A stretch of DNA of 64,000 bases from Oceanobacillus luteolus (GCF_023715655.1 NZ_JAMBON010000010.1:1-64000); one strand, 5' to 3'. Counted from the stretch's first letter, positions 26,714-35,567 are shown. Translations and numbers: made by a program. Notes: generated by a model from the letters alone, not told the origin.

Positions 26714-27415
26714 TTAGTGCAACAGGTTTAGATTTCTTTTTTTGCGATATCTCTTCTTCATTATTAAAAACGGTATAACTGAACTGATCATACCGATCGT
26801 TAGTAAAGTAACCGTAAAAGTTTTTCCACCTACAGTCGGCGAGTCGGAAACCATTAATCCGAGTAGAAACTGAATGAAGCCGAAAGAAAACAAGAAAATG
26901 TTAAGCTTTTTAGTGTCATTTTTTAATAGTAGGTATCCACTTAAAATTACTAGATAGGAAAGGCTTAGTACCATCAGTATAGGGTAGACCGGATATAATT
27001 TAGCAGCGTATGTGTTTTGCAAAGCAAAACTTTAGAACTTTGCAAGCAACAGTTTAGAATGTTGCAACTTGACATGGAGCCTCTGTGAGCATGAATATTT
27101 AGCCAAGAAGCCAGCCGTATAAGGGCTTGGCTAAGTTAACAAGGCTATCATGCCCACTTCTCCATGTAAAGTTGCAACGAGGTATGCCATTGCAATACTC
27201 TTAACTTATATTTTGCAAAACACAGCGTATATGAAATGGTCTAATTGGGATATATCTGAACCATCTATAATCCATGCATTATTTATATTGGAGAAAAATG
27301 CGGTGTATTTCCACTCCCATGGGTTTTCTCTGATCGCGCTTCCCTCATACCATGCAGCAAATGTTGAAAAAATAAATAGGATCAGCGCTGATAAGTATTG
27401 AATGATATATTTCAT
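26714..27415 (-). pseudogene. Membrane protein gene split by a MITE-like insertion
   Basis: Two open frames, 27206-27415 (69 codons) and 26714-27022 (102 codons), are halves of one gene. Removing the 212-bp element and one copy of the 7-bp target duplication joins HFIYA to AKLYPVYPILMV in frame and restores a 160-residue protein with about five TM segments. No family recognised. In its present state the first half ends four codons inside the element, so the gene is inactive. Confidence 0.85.
27012..27223. mobile_element. 212-bp MITE-like element with 12-bp terminal repeats
   Basis: Perfect terminal inverted repeats GTGTTTTGCAAA (27012-27023) and TTTGCAAAACAC (27212-27223), flanked by a 7-bp direct repeat AGCGTAT (27005-27011 and 27224-27230). 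Inner inverted repeats (GTTGCAACTTGACATGGAG against CTCCATGTAAAGTTGCAAC, and AGCCAAG against CTTGGCT) let most of the element fold into a long hairpin. No coding capacity, so it needs a transposase from elsewhere. Confidence 0.88.
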
Positions 27416-27490
27416 GCTTTACCTTCCCTCCCCTATATTTTAATACGTACATTGCCCTATTGTTGTAAGAATTTATTAAAACATAGTAAT

Positions 27491-27889
27491 CTAATTATTT
27501 AATTTTGCATGTATTCGTTGCAAATGATGAATGTCGTGTTTTACAAATATATTTATAAAACTTTCACATGAGAACTGCCTTTTTCCTTCTCCTATTGTAA
27601 ATCTAGCATCTTCTTCTATTTCTGAAATACGCTTAATAAGTTCCTTCCGTGTTTCTATGAATGCATCAATAATGGATTCTACAGTATTGTCTCTCAAGTA
27701 TGATATAGCTTCCTTATTATGTTGGTCATGGTCTGGAAACGGCGGGAGGTTTACTCAGTTAGCCATTTTGGGAACCATTATCTCAAGATTATATTTATCC
27801 CAATAATATAAATGTCCTACAATTTCTCGAATGGTCCATTTACCTTCACTAATTGGTTTATTCAGCTTAGATTCTTGTACACCTTTCTT
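27491..27889 (-). pseudogene. DinB-family protein gene with internal stop and missing start
   Basis: The frame reads KLNKPISEGKWTIREIVGHL and YYWDKYNLEIMVPKMAN, then TGA at 27755-27757, then VNLPPFPDHDQHNKEAISYL and on to FVKHDIHHLQRIH. The HxxHH-type metal motif at the end and the WTIREIVGHLYYWD motif identify a DinB/YfiT-like helical-bundle protein. One nonsense codon splits it, and no start codon or ribosome binding site precedes the first part, so 20-30 N-terminal codons also appear lost. The downstream piece (27491-27697) alone lacks a proper start. Confidence 0.75.
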
Positions 27890-27893
27890 TCAG

Positions 27894-28418
27894 TTATAAT
27901 CTTTGGCAAAAAACAAAGTGATCATCCGGATTCCAGACATGCAAATGATCTGCGATGTACCCACGTAGCCATAACACGCCCTCAATTTTTCTTAGATAGA
28001 AGCCTTTCGGGAAATCATCGTCTTCGCTTATAATTTCGGGGGCGATTGTAATCGAGCCAGATGGAGCTTGATTTTTTGAGGGGGTACCTAAATAACCTTC
28101 AGGCTGATCCACATACTCTAACCTGAGATGAGGACCCAGCTCTAGTGGACACAATTCCAATCCAAGTTTAATCGCCTTTTTGAAGATTTGCGGCAAAGTT
28201 GCTCCATTAGTAAAGCCAAGGTCCTCAACAGTTACGTCAAAAATCTTTAGTCTATATTTTGCGTGAGAAGTAATGAATCTATCATCAGAAAATAATTTCT
28301 TTGCATACTCATTCATTGCTATAGATTGTTGATGCATAATATCAATAAGCTGCGACTTGGTTAGACCTCGAACCTCTATCGTTCTAGTATTTAATTGACC
28401 ATTTGGCTGTATTTGCAT
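27894..28418 (-). CDS. Conserved-looking cytoplasmic protein, function unknown
   Basis: 174 residues, no signal peptide or TM. Notable stretches: RTIEVRGLTKSQLIDIMHQQ, LELCPLELGPHLRLEY and the C-terminal DDDFPKGFYLRKIEGVLWLR followed by HVWNPDDHFVF. The composition is that of a folded, conserved protein, but I cannot name the family. Good GAGGAG site seven to eight bases before the ATG. Single gene downstream of a GNAT gene on the same strand. Confidence 0.7.
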   Translation of the reverse strand: MQIQPNGQLNTRTIEVRGLTKSQLIDIMHQQSIAMNEYAKKLFSDDRFITSHAKYRLKIFDVTVEDLGFTNGATLPQIFKKAIKLGLELCPLELGPHLRLEYVDQPEGYLGTPSKNQAPSGSITIAPEIISEDDDFPKGFYLRKIEGVLWLRGYIADHLHVWNPDDHFVFCQRL

Positions 28419-28458
28419 CTAAGGTCACTCCTCACCAATTTAATCACCATACCAGATT

Positions 28459-28944
28459 CTAGTAACGTTCCATAGAATAAATAGCTTGTTCCGCACCAAA
28501 TCGGATAACCTTGCTTTCCAACTGCATCCCTACCTTTTCCAGGAGTCTACGAGAAGCCTTATTGGCAGTTTGTGTTTCAGCAATTAACTTTTCTTGATTC
28601 AATTCATTAAAAGCGTAACCTATGATTGGTTGAACAACCTCTGTTCCATAACATTTCCCCCACCAAGTAGGGTGTAATTGATAAGAAACTTCAAGAAAAA
28701 GCCCATCATGGTGAGGATTCAGAGAAATTAACCCTATAAAACTATCTGTGTGCCTCTCTCTAACCGCCCAATAGAAATCAGTATCAGACGGAGCTAGCAT
28801 ACTTTGCATTACTTCGCCAATGGATGCTTCATCTCGTATACCACCAAGGTATTTTCTTACGTCCGGGTTGACAAACAAATTTTTCACATCGGTTATATCC
28901 GCATGATTAAAGGTCCTCAGATAACACCTCTCCGTTACAAACAT
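28459..28944 (-). CDS. GNAT-family N-acetyltransferase
   Basis: 161 residues. RimJ/RimL-like start TERCYLRTFNHADITDVKNL and acetyl-CoA loop HPTWWGKCYGTEVVQPI, then NKASRRLLEKVGM. Acetyl acceptor unknown. Ribosome binding site AAAAGGGATG before ATG at 28944. About 40 bp from both neighbours, perhaps one transcript with the gene ending at 28988. Confidence 0.85.
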   Translation of the reverse strand: MFVTERCYLRTFNHADITDVKNLFVNPDVRKYLGGIRDEASIGEVMQSMLAPSDTDFYWAVRERHTDSFIGLISLNPHHDGLFLEVSYQLHPTWWGKCYGTEVVQPIIGYAFNELNQEKLIAETQTANKASRRLLEKVGMQLESKVIRFGAEQAIYSMERY

Positions 28945-28987
28945 TCAATCATCCCTTTTCCAGCTTGGTTATCCCAATCACCTCGCT

Positions 28988-29623
28988 TTAAGATTGGATA
29001 TTTAACCGTTCTATTAATTCGAGAATTTCTACATCATTACCTGGATCTATGTATGCTAACTCTGTAGTATCAATAATCTCTTGATAAAATTCCTCACCTG
29101 CCGGGTATTCACCATCCCAGCGCAACGGAACACGATAAACGTTTACCGTCCCATCTCCATTCCCGCTATATACGATAGATCCATCGACTAATCGTGAACC
29201 TGATAACTGAATCACATCTTCTGGATAACTTAGACTAGTTTCATCATCGGGATTGATAGGTTCACCAGCAGGAATATGGACAACATTTAATTGGTCAATT
29301 TCTTGATTTGGACCGAGTGCCAACCAGACACGAGCATATTCAATTTCTGCAGAAGAGTATGCAGATAATGCTTTTCCCTCCGTTATACTTGACTCTTCAT
29401 TTTCTTCATTTTCCGATGAAACGTCTGTCGATTTATCAACTACCGGTTGTTCTGACTTGGTTTCGAATTTAGGTTCATCTGCTTTTTCTTCTAAATTACT
29501 TTCTCGTGTTTCATTATTTTCAACAGCAGAATTTAGACCATCTGCATCACTCGTTTCAGATGCACAACCAACTAGCAATAAAAATAATATTAGTGTGGAA
29601 TACAACATATTTCGTTTTATCAT
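28988..29623 (-). CDS. Predicted lipoprotein
   Basis: 211 residues. Signal peptide with lipobox LLVGC (Cys20), an acidic low-complexity linker to about residue 85, then a folded domain of about 125 residues (SSAEIEYARVWLALG, PINPDDETSLSYPEDV, YSGNGDGTVNVYRVPLRWD). I have no functional name for this domain. It is probably anchored on the outer face of the membrane. Follows a three-TM protein gene by 5 bp, so an envelope-related operon. Confidence 0.8.
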   Translation of the reverse strand: MIKRNMLYSTLILFLLLVGCASETSDADGLNSAVENNETRESNLEEKADEPKFETKSEQPVVDKSTDVSSENEENEESSITEGKALSAYSSAEIEYARVWLALGPNQEIDQLNVVHIPAGEPINPDDETSLSYPEDVIQLSGSRLVDGSIVYSGNGDGTVNVYRVPLRWDGEYPAGEEFYQEIIDTTELAYIDPGNDVEILELIERLNIQS

Positions 29624-29628
29624 TTTAT

Positions 29629-29970
29629 CTATCCTCTTTCATTTTTAGAGTTATAACTAGGAAGAAACTGCTTTTTCCGGTACATATTAATCGTAATTAC
29701 ATTCAATAAAATGGTCCCGATAAGAAGTATTACTGATACAGATACGATAAAGCTCATAGTATCTAACAGGGCAGCCCAATCCTCCGCTTTCACTCTTTCA
29801 TATAAACTGAAAATCTGGAAAAACAGAGCCGCAGAACAAGCCATGAGACTAATCATTGAAAAAGCAGCCCATCTTTTAAAATGGTCTTCATACTTCAACA
29901 TACTGATAACCGGAAGGATCCAAGCCATCCCTCCCAACACAAGGCTAACAAGATTAAACCATCCAACCAC
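29629..29970 (-). CDS. Three-TM membrane protein
   Basis: 113 residues. TM segments at about 5-23, 35-54 and 72-95, basic C-terminus. GTG start at 29970, five to six bases after AAAGGAGGG. Upstream gene of the lipoprotein pair. Family not recognised. Confidence 0.7.
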   Translation of the reverse strand: MVGWFNLVSLVLGGMAWILPVISMLKYEDHFKRWAAFSMISLMACSAALFFQIFSLYERVKAEDWAALLDTMSFIVSVSVILLIGTILLNVITINMYRKKQFLPSYNSKNERG

Positions 29971-30151
29971 AAAAGCCCTCCTTTATATAGATAGAAAATA
30001 CACCAATAGAATAAATTCGACATAGAGGTTGACTTTACCTTCTTTTTCCATTTCATTGTAGAACTATCAGAAGTGAAAAAGACGAATCCTTTTTCAAAAA
30101 AGGATAAATATTCTCTTCTGTCTAATTTACTAAATGAGAGGATTATTTTAA

Positions 30152-30226
30152 ATGTGGAAAGTAAAGAAAGGCACTCAAACACTTAATTATTTGAGTGTAG
30201 AAACTTTAGATAATTTAAGAATTTAA
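30152..30226 (+). CDS. Possible 24-residue peptide
   Basis: ATG after GAGAGGATT encodes MWKVKKGTQTLNYLSVETL and five more residues. The middle of the frame is a hairpin (CACTCAAA with TTTGAGTG, 30171-30197). It may be a leader peptide of the gene at 30249, a remnant, or chance. Confidence 0.25.
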   Translation: MWKVKKGTQTLNYLSVETLDNLRI

Positions 30227-30248
30227 AGTTGGATGGGAGAATGTATCT

Positions 30249-30590
30249 ATGGTCAAAAAGCCACTAATTGCACTGCTTGGAATCATCACAGTTATTATAA
30301 TTGGGTATTTCGTTATAGCTAACATTTCGTTTGTTCAAATACAAGGATATGGTGGATTTCCTATTCCAAAAGATGCTGAAATCATTAAAGAAGAAGAAAA
30401 TGTTTTTGAGTATAATTGGTCGAAGGCTTCCGAAGAACAAGGCATTCCTAAAAGATACCAGAAAGAATTGAAAAAGGAAGGCTGGGAGGTTGAATGGCGT
30501 GAAGGTTCTGCAACAATGTATGAGAAAAATGGTAAAAAGGTTGTTTTGATTTGTTCAACAGATTACTTATCAATTAACCTAACAGAATAA
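30249..30590 (+). CDS. Membrane-anchored protein, function unknown
   Basis: 113 residues. One N-terminal TM (about 5-24), then an outer domain with GYGGFPIPKDAEIIKEEEN and the motif LKKEGWEVEWREGSATMYEK. GGGAGA before ATG at 30249. The outer part looks like a conserved small domain of Bacillaceae secreted proteins, but I cannot name it. It overlaps the frame of the truncated fragment that follows. Confidence 0.65.
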   Translation: MVKKPLIALLGIITVIIIGYFVIANISFVQIQGYGGFPIPKDAEIIKEEENVFEYNWSKASEEQGIPKRYQKELKKEGWEVEWREGSATMYEKNGKKVVLICSTDYLSINLTE

Positions 30591-30853
30591 AGTCTTTAAC
30601 TAAAGGGTTTAAAGTTAAGCCTGGAGACAAAATAACTTTTGTGATGAACTATGAACCGAAGCCAAATGAGTTCCACGTATTACAGGTCAGTGAAAGTGAT
30701 GAAGCTGAAGTGAGTGTTAAAGATAATAGTTTCTCAGCTCCTTTACAAAATGGGATTTATTACTATTCTTATGGAGTATGGTGGATGGATGAACAGGAAG
30801 AGAACGTATCCAATGGTGACGCTTTTTATAATTTTGTTATAGAAGTCGAATGA
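30578..30853 (+). pseudogene. C-terminal fragment of a secreted or lipoprotein-type gene
   Basis: An open frame of about 91 codons after an in-frame stop at 30575-30577 reads KGFKVKPGDKITFVMNYEP, then NEFHVLQVSE and NGIYYYSYGVWWMDEQEE. The only start candidates are the GTG and ATG at 30638-30641, which would cut a continuous domain, and the ribosome binding site is too far away. It is best read as the 3' part of a gene whose front was lost. Confidence 0.55.
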
Positions 30854-30858
30854 TTTTT

Positions 30859-30900
30859 ATTCAACAAACGGGTGTCCTTTCGTAATGCCCCAACACAATT
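30859..30900. repeat. Decayed TCAACAAA hairpin element
   Basis: ATTCAACAAACGGGTGTCC matches the left half of the element at 11914, but the right arm is lost (CCCCAACAC). Supports the view that the family is a repeat and not only a set of terminators. Confidence 0.45.
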
Positions 30901-30977
30901 AAATAGCAATTCAATGAATAGGTATTTTATTTACTAGTATTTTCAAATAAATTTATTTCTAAATAAAGGTGGATTCT

Positions 30978-31940
30978 GTGGCTAAAATTGACAATGTACT
31001 AGCAATTCTATGGATGCTTCGTTCAGATGAAAAAATTACTGCAAAACAAATTTCAGAAAAGCTAGAAATGAATATAAGAACTGTATATCGTTACATTGAT
31101 ACACTTTCAATGAGTGGCGTACCTATAATTTCAGAACCAGGACATAACGGTGGATACACTTTAATAAACAATTTTATTGAGGCCCCTCTTTTTTTTGATA
31201 TTGAGGAGCAAACCTCGCTATTTCACGCTGCTGTTTTTGCAGAAGAAGCCGGGTATTATGGAGGTGAAGCATTAAATAGGGCTATTTCAAAGCTAAGAAA
31301 CTATTCGAATCAAGAGCAGGAAACAAAGATAAATCAACATTTAACTAGTCTAGAAGTGATACGTCGATTAAGCTCCCTAGCTTTGGAACCTTTTTTGAAG
31401 GAGTTGGAGCAGGCTGTAGCTGACGGGTACTCGGTAAAAACTCTTTACCATAAAAGTGGTGAAAAGCAATTAAATGATAGATTGGTCGATCCGTACAGGA
31501 TTATTTATTGGAATAATAAGTGGTATATGATTGGATTTTGTCATCTTAGGAATGATATCCGTAGTTTTAGAGTAGATCGAATGGAGAGTCTAGTGCTAAC
31601 CGAAAATAAGTTTAACCAGCCAGAAAATTTTTCAGCGCGTGACTTTTTTATGAAAAACCTCCTTCCACCTATAGAAGAAAAAGAGGGGATTACTTCTTTA
31701 GTTATTAATGGAAATACAAGTGCATTGGATGATATTTGCCAACATTGGTTTTTAGGACATTATTTAAAAGAGCGGACTTCAAATCAAGCAGTATTTCTTC
31801 TTGAAGAAGATATACTACATACATATGTACCTTATTTACTTTTACCGTACAATACATCTATTAAGGTTATTGAGCCAATCCGTCTTAAGAAAAGAATAAT
31901 TGAAGTTCTATCGGAATTAATAGAATTTCATCAAATTTGA
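30978..31940 (+). CDS. WYL-domain transcriptional regulator (YafY/DeoR-like)
   Basis: 320 residues from the GTG at 30978, five bases after AAAGGTGG (a GTG at 30969 lies inside that site). HTH_11 domain at 1-55 (ITAKQISEKLEMNIRTVYRY), WYL-domain core near residues 140-205 (VKTLYHKSGEKQ, LVDPYRIIYWNNKWYMIGFC, SFRVDRM), then a WCX-type C-terminus. WYL domains bind nucleic acid or ligands and act as switches. The adjacent DJ-1/PfpI gene is the probable target. Confidence 0.88.
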   Translation: MAKIDNVLAILWMLRSDEKITAKQISEKLEMNIRTVYRYIDTLSMSGVPIISEPGHNGGYTLINNFIEAPLFFDIEEQTSLFHAAVFAEEAGYYGGEALNRAISKLRNYSNQEQETKINQHLTSLEVIRRLSSLALEPFLKELEQAVADGYSVKTLYHKSGEKQLNDRLVDPYRIIYWNNKWYMIGFCHLRNDIRSFRVDRMESLVLTENKFNQPENFSARDFFMKNLLPPIEEKEGITSLVINGNTSALDDICQHWFLGHYLKERTSNQAVFLLEEDILHTYVPYLLLPYNTSIKVIEPIRLKKRIIEVLSELIEFHQI

Positions 31941-31941
31941 T

Positions 31942-31972
31942 AACTTCCCTGACGCTAGGTGTCAGGGAAGTT
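31942..31972 (+). terminator. Hairpin between regulator and DJ-1/PfpI gene
   Basis: AACTTCCCTGAC (31942-31953) and GTCAGGGAAGTT (31961-31972), perfect 12 bp, 7-nt loop, but only a weak T-tract follows. It may attenuate transcription between the two genes. Confidence 0.5.
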
Positions 31973-32015
31973 ATGTTATATTTGGCTAAATTAATTGCGA
32001 TTGGAGTGTTATTGG

Positions 32016-32648
32016 ATGCAAACACAAAAAGCTTTTCTTTATGTATTTGATACCATGTCGGATTGGGAATATGGGTATTTAATTTCTGAACTAAACTCAG
32101 GTAGATATTTCAAACAAGGTTTAGCACCTTTAAAAGTAATTACTGTAGGAGTTAATAAAGAAATGATTACTACCATGGGAGGACTGAGCATAAAACCAGA
32201 TATTTCCCTTGATGAATGTATTCTTGAGAGTAAAGATCTTTTAATTTTACCAGGAGGGACTACTTGGAATGAAGAAATTCATCAACCTATCTTGGAAAGA
32301 ATTGGCCAAGCTTTAGAGCTTGGAACTATTGTTGCTGCAATTTGTGGCGCAACTGATGCCCTTGCGAATATGGGATACTTGGATACCATAAAGCATACAA
32401 CTAATAATTTAGAATATACTCAAATGGCATGTCCTAACTATAAAGGAGAAAAGCTCTATGAGGCGGGATCTGCTGTATCGGATGCGAATTTAGTTACTGC
32501 CTCAGGAATAGCTCCTCTGGAATTCGCGATGGAAGTACTGAAAAAGTTAGATGTATTTGCACCAGATACATTACATTCATGGTATAACCTAAATAAGACT
32601 CATAAACCTGAATACTTCTTCCAGTTAATGAACTCAATAAATAGCTAA
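32016..32648 (+). CDS. DJ-1/PfpI-family protein (type 1 glutamine amidotransferase fold)
   Basis: 210 residues from the ATG at 32016 (GGAG about 10 bases upstream; an in-frame TTG at 31995 precedes the site). Nucleophile elbow AAICGATDALANMG with the reactive Cys, and the LILPGG strand of the class. Family members are glyoxalase III/deglycase-like, chaperone-like or protease-like; B. subtilis relatives include YoaZ. Probably regulated by the WYL protein encoded upstream. Confidence 0.85.
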   Translation: MQTQKAFLYVFDTMSDWEYGYLISELNSGRYFKQGLAPLKVITVGVNKEMITTMGGLSIKPDISLDECILESKDLLILPGGTTWNEEIHQPILERIGQALELGTIVAAICGATDALANMGYLDTIKHTTNNLEYTQMACPNYKGEKLYEAGSAVSDANLVTASGIAPLEFAMEVLKKLDVFAPDTLHSWYNLNKTHKPEYFFQLMNSINS

Positions 32649-32961
32649 AATCAACTTAGGAGTTTTATATTAGTTCAAATATAAATAATGAAGTAACTGA
32701 AAAGCTCACTTTCTCTATTTTGTTTTGTAGAGAAGTTGAGTTTTTTTATTTGGAATTTCTTTTGCACACTTCCATTAAAAAAGATCACCGCTTTTCTTTT
32801 AATTCCTTCAATAACTCGAGCATTTCTTGTCGCTGCTTTTATCCTTTTCTCAAGTTTCCATCTATGGATAATAAAGTCATAACCCCTTTAAAAACTAAAA
32901 CCAATAACATCAACTTACTCTCCTGTCATTCTTGTTTAAGAAACATGAATGAATCCGGACA
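32649..32961. other. Convergent intergenic region with terminator
   Basis: Stem CTCACTTTCTCT (about 32705-32716) with AGAGAAGTTGAG and seven T at 32729-32747 terminates the DJ-1/PfpI gene. The remaining 200 bp, rich in pyrimidine on the plus strand, shows no gene. Confidence 0.6.
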
Positions 32962-33978
32962 TTACTTCAGCTTTACACTGTAATATCTCATCGCTTTTGG
33001 AATCCCCTTTATTTCAAATACACCTTTATAGATCAGACTTCTCACTCTATATTCTAGAAACGCATCACCAATATGATTAAATGTACCGTATACTTCTCCG
33101 ATTAGCCTTGCAGATTTAATAAAGTCTTTCTCCGTTTGCTTTCTATGTATATCTCGGGCAGTAGCCACAATAAACTCATCAAAGTAGTCTTCTGTAACCA
33201 TGTTGATCTTATTATCTTCCCACAACCAGACGATAGCTCTTGATTCTGACAATGCAAGCCATTCCCTCTCATAGCGTTTCCTATCTGATGCCGTTAATGG
33301 AGCTGATAATTTTTCTTCATATATCTTTTTTAATTGCTCCCCATTAATTTCGCCTGTATGAATATCTAATACTTCTAAATGAGACGTTTTAAATAGTTTT
33401 TGATAGGCATGTGTAGTATTGATCACGAAAATCTCATTCGCTTTTTCCTTTAACAAGTATAGGAAATACAATAATCCCACCTGTTCGTTTGCATTTTCTG
33501 CCGTCCAAATAACAATAGGTGTATCTTCACCTATGGCCTCTATTTCTGCGAGTGTTTTGGAAAATTTGATTTTGTATTCCCAATCCAAAATGTCATCGGA
33601 ATCATTCAGATGATCCTTCAACCATTCAAGCCTATTCTTGCGACCAACCTCTTTATGAAGTTGCCAAATTGGTCCTACCGCAAAGAAATCAGGGAATGCG
33701 ATGATTTTGTTTTCACGCCCCAGCCCGACTCGTAATGAACCAGCTGGAGATTCTCCGCAGACAAGGTGAACGGTTGAATAATTTTTCTCAAGCTGTCCTT
33801 TACTTTCAGACACCTCATTCAATCTATCGAATACAGAATTCAAGTTTTCTAGTATTTTCTCAGGGGGATCTTTTGCTTTCTGCATCATTTTTACTTGAAG
33901 CATGAGATTTAATAAAAAACTCTTTGCGTCACTTTCACTTAGTTCATTAATGGATTGTCGGATCTCTTCTATCTCCAC
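32962..33978 (-). CDS. DUF1835/DUF3658 domain protein
   Basis: 338 residues, GTG start after GAGGTG. A helical N-terminus of about 65 residues, then a DUF1835 domain starting STVHLVCGESPAGSLRVGLG and continuing WTAENANEQVGLLYFLYLL, and a C-terminal DUF3658 region ending FEIKGIPKAMRYYSVKLK. Common in Firmicutes; function unknown. Monocistronic as far as can be seen. Confidence 0.82.
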   Translation of the reverse strand: MEIEEIRQSINELSESDAKSFLLNLMLQVKMMQKAKDPPEKILENLNSVFDRLNEVSESKGQLEKNYSTVHLVCGESPAGSLRVGLGRENKIIAFPDFFAVGPIWQLHKEVGRKNRLEWLKDHLNDSDDILDWEYKIKFSKTLAEIEAIGEDTPIVIWTAENANEQVGLLYFLYLLKEKANEIFVINTTHAYQKLFKTSHLEVLDIHTGEINGEQLKKIYEEKLSAPLTASDRKRYEREWLALSESRAIVWLWEDNKINMVTEDYFDEFIVATARDIHRKQTEKDFIKSARLIGEVYGTFNHIGDAFLEYRVRSLIYKGVFEIKGIPKAMRYYSVKLK

Positions 33979-34034
33979 GGTTTTTCACCTCATATTTCGT
34001 TTGAATGACTAGCGTTTCCTATAGTTGCAATCAG

Positions 34035-34626
34035 CTATTTGCGCAGGTTAGGTAATAGGTTCTGCAGCTCTTTCAAATCATCTATTACAAAATCCGCTTG
34101 AGCTAGTTCTTCTTCTCGCGCAAAGTCAAAATTGCAACCAACGGAGACTAAACCATTATCTTTCGCGGCGTTTATATCTGAAAGTCTGTCACCAACCACT
34201 GCGCCATTCGTTATGTTGTATTTTTCGATAATACTTTGAACCAAATCCGATTTATTTAATGATTCTATTTGCTGGATACTGAATGTTTCTGTCACCCATT
34301 CATCCAAACCATAATAACCGACAATCGCTTGTAAATAGTCCACCAGCCCATTACTTGCTATGTAAATGGAACAGTCCTTCTCCTTTAAATAACGGAAGAC
34401 TTCTTTAACGTTCGGATATAAGGCACCTTTTCCACTTTTTATATTTTCAATGAGTCTTTCAAGAAAATAGGCATCCGTTTCTTCCCGATCCTCCACGGAA
34501 TGATCTGGCAGCAATGTCTCCCATACTTCTGGTAATGGAACGAAAAGCATCATTCAGTGATAATTCCAGTATCTTATCTGTTTGAAAAAGTCTTCCATCC
34601 ATGTCAAAGATTAGTGATCGTTTCAT
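34035..34626 (-). pseudogene. HAD-family phosphatase gene with out-of-frame deletion
   Basis: The ATG at 34626 (after AAGGGAG) starts MKRSLIFDMDGRLFQTDKIL, the HAD motif I, but DxDx(T) reads DMDGR with Arg for Thr. The frame then fails after LSLNDAF, and the rest (VPLPEVWETLLPDHS to the end, with motif III/IV GDRLSDINAAKDNG) continues in another frame. From the usual length I infer that about 25-30 codons are missing at the junction near 34545. The 172-codon piece alone lacks the nucleophile Asp. Confidence 0.75.
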
Positions 34627-34658
34627 TTTTTTCTCCCTTATTATTCATTTATCGACTG

Positions 34659-34705
34659 TCAACAAAAGAGGATGCATATCACCTTGAAGGATCGGACCCG
34701 ATACA
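34659..34705. repeat. TCAACAAA hairpin element, degenerate
   Basis: TGTCAACAAAAGAGGATGC at the left, GGATCGGACCCGAT at the right; related to the elements at 11914 and 13303. Confidence 0.45.
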
Positions 34706-34745
34706 AAGATATTTATTCTAGCTAGGTTAGTTCTGTATCATAAAA

Positions 34746-35432
34746 TCAACTGGGGTCATTCAATGCTTTTTCCCAAAGAACCTTTCCATTCGAATCATGA
34801 ACTTCAACCCTCACTCCTGCTAATCTATCAGTCGATCCATCTTCCTCAAAATCTAAGATGCTATACCAGACAAATAGGTCATCTTCAATCTGAATTATAT
34901 CCGCTCCATGCTTCATATCATCTTGCAATACAAAAACATCTTCAAATTGATCATTTGTTGCTATACCACCCAGAACAGCCACATCTTCACCACTTACAAA
35001 GGGGCCAACATCAAATTCGTTTTCCTGATTTAAAGTACTGAAATCTATGTAAAATGGATATTCCTGACCTCTTACCCATACAAATAATTGAAATCCAAAA
35101 TCATCCTCTATTAAGGATACATACTTATCCTCCCCAAATTCCTCATGAAGAGGTTCACTCGATTCACCCAGAGATTCATCCTGATAACCAAATGTGTGAA
35201 TATACCTATCAAAATAATCTGCATGAATGGATTCCATTTGATTTTGCAGATCCTCCTTCTCCGCTTTCAAATTGATGTAATCTAAACTTAATTGATTGAA
35301 CTCCTTCTGCAGCTTTTTCATTTCCTCTGATTCTTCTGGAATAGACTCTTCCATTTCTACTGGGTCTATAAAATAATTGGCTCCGACGATAAAAAGAATA
35401 ATAGCAAGGACAAGAAACAATTTTTTATTCAT
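34746..35432 (-). CDS. Membrane-anchored or secreted protein with coiled coil
   Basis: 228 residues. N-terminal hydrophobic segment (about 4-20), an acidic coiled-coil stretch (about 30-72, EMKKLQKEFNQLSLDYINLK), then an outer domain with VSLIEDDFGFQLFVWVRG. No lipobox Cys. GGGGGG site before ATG. Function unknown; no family recognised. Confidence 0.7.
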   Translation of the reverse strand: MNKKLFLVLAIILFIVGANYFIDPVEMEESIPEESEEMKKLQKEFNQLSLDYINLKAEKEDLQNQMESIHADYFDRYIHTFGYQDESLGESSEPLHEEFGEDKYVSLIEDDFGFQLFVWVRGQEYPFYIDFSTLNQENEFDVGPFVSGEDVAVLGGIATNDQFEDVFVLQDDMKHGADIIQIEDDLFVWYSILDFEEDGSTDRLAGVRVEVHDSNGKVLWEKALNDPS

Positions 35433-35567
35433 TTCATTCCCCCCGAGAGTATCGTAATTTCCAAGTTCATTTCCATTTGTGAGATTTACATGAAAATTAT
35501 ACCATTTTTCTACAAATATTAAATGTAAATTTCTGAAATTATATGAGTAAGGTAGAATAATAGAAAA

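Noticed and set aside
29895-30182. 95-codon minus-strand frame
   Set aside because: It overlaps the start of the three-TM protein gene in another frame and the divergent promoter area; no ribosome binding site.
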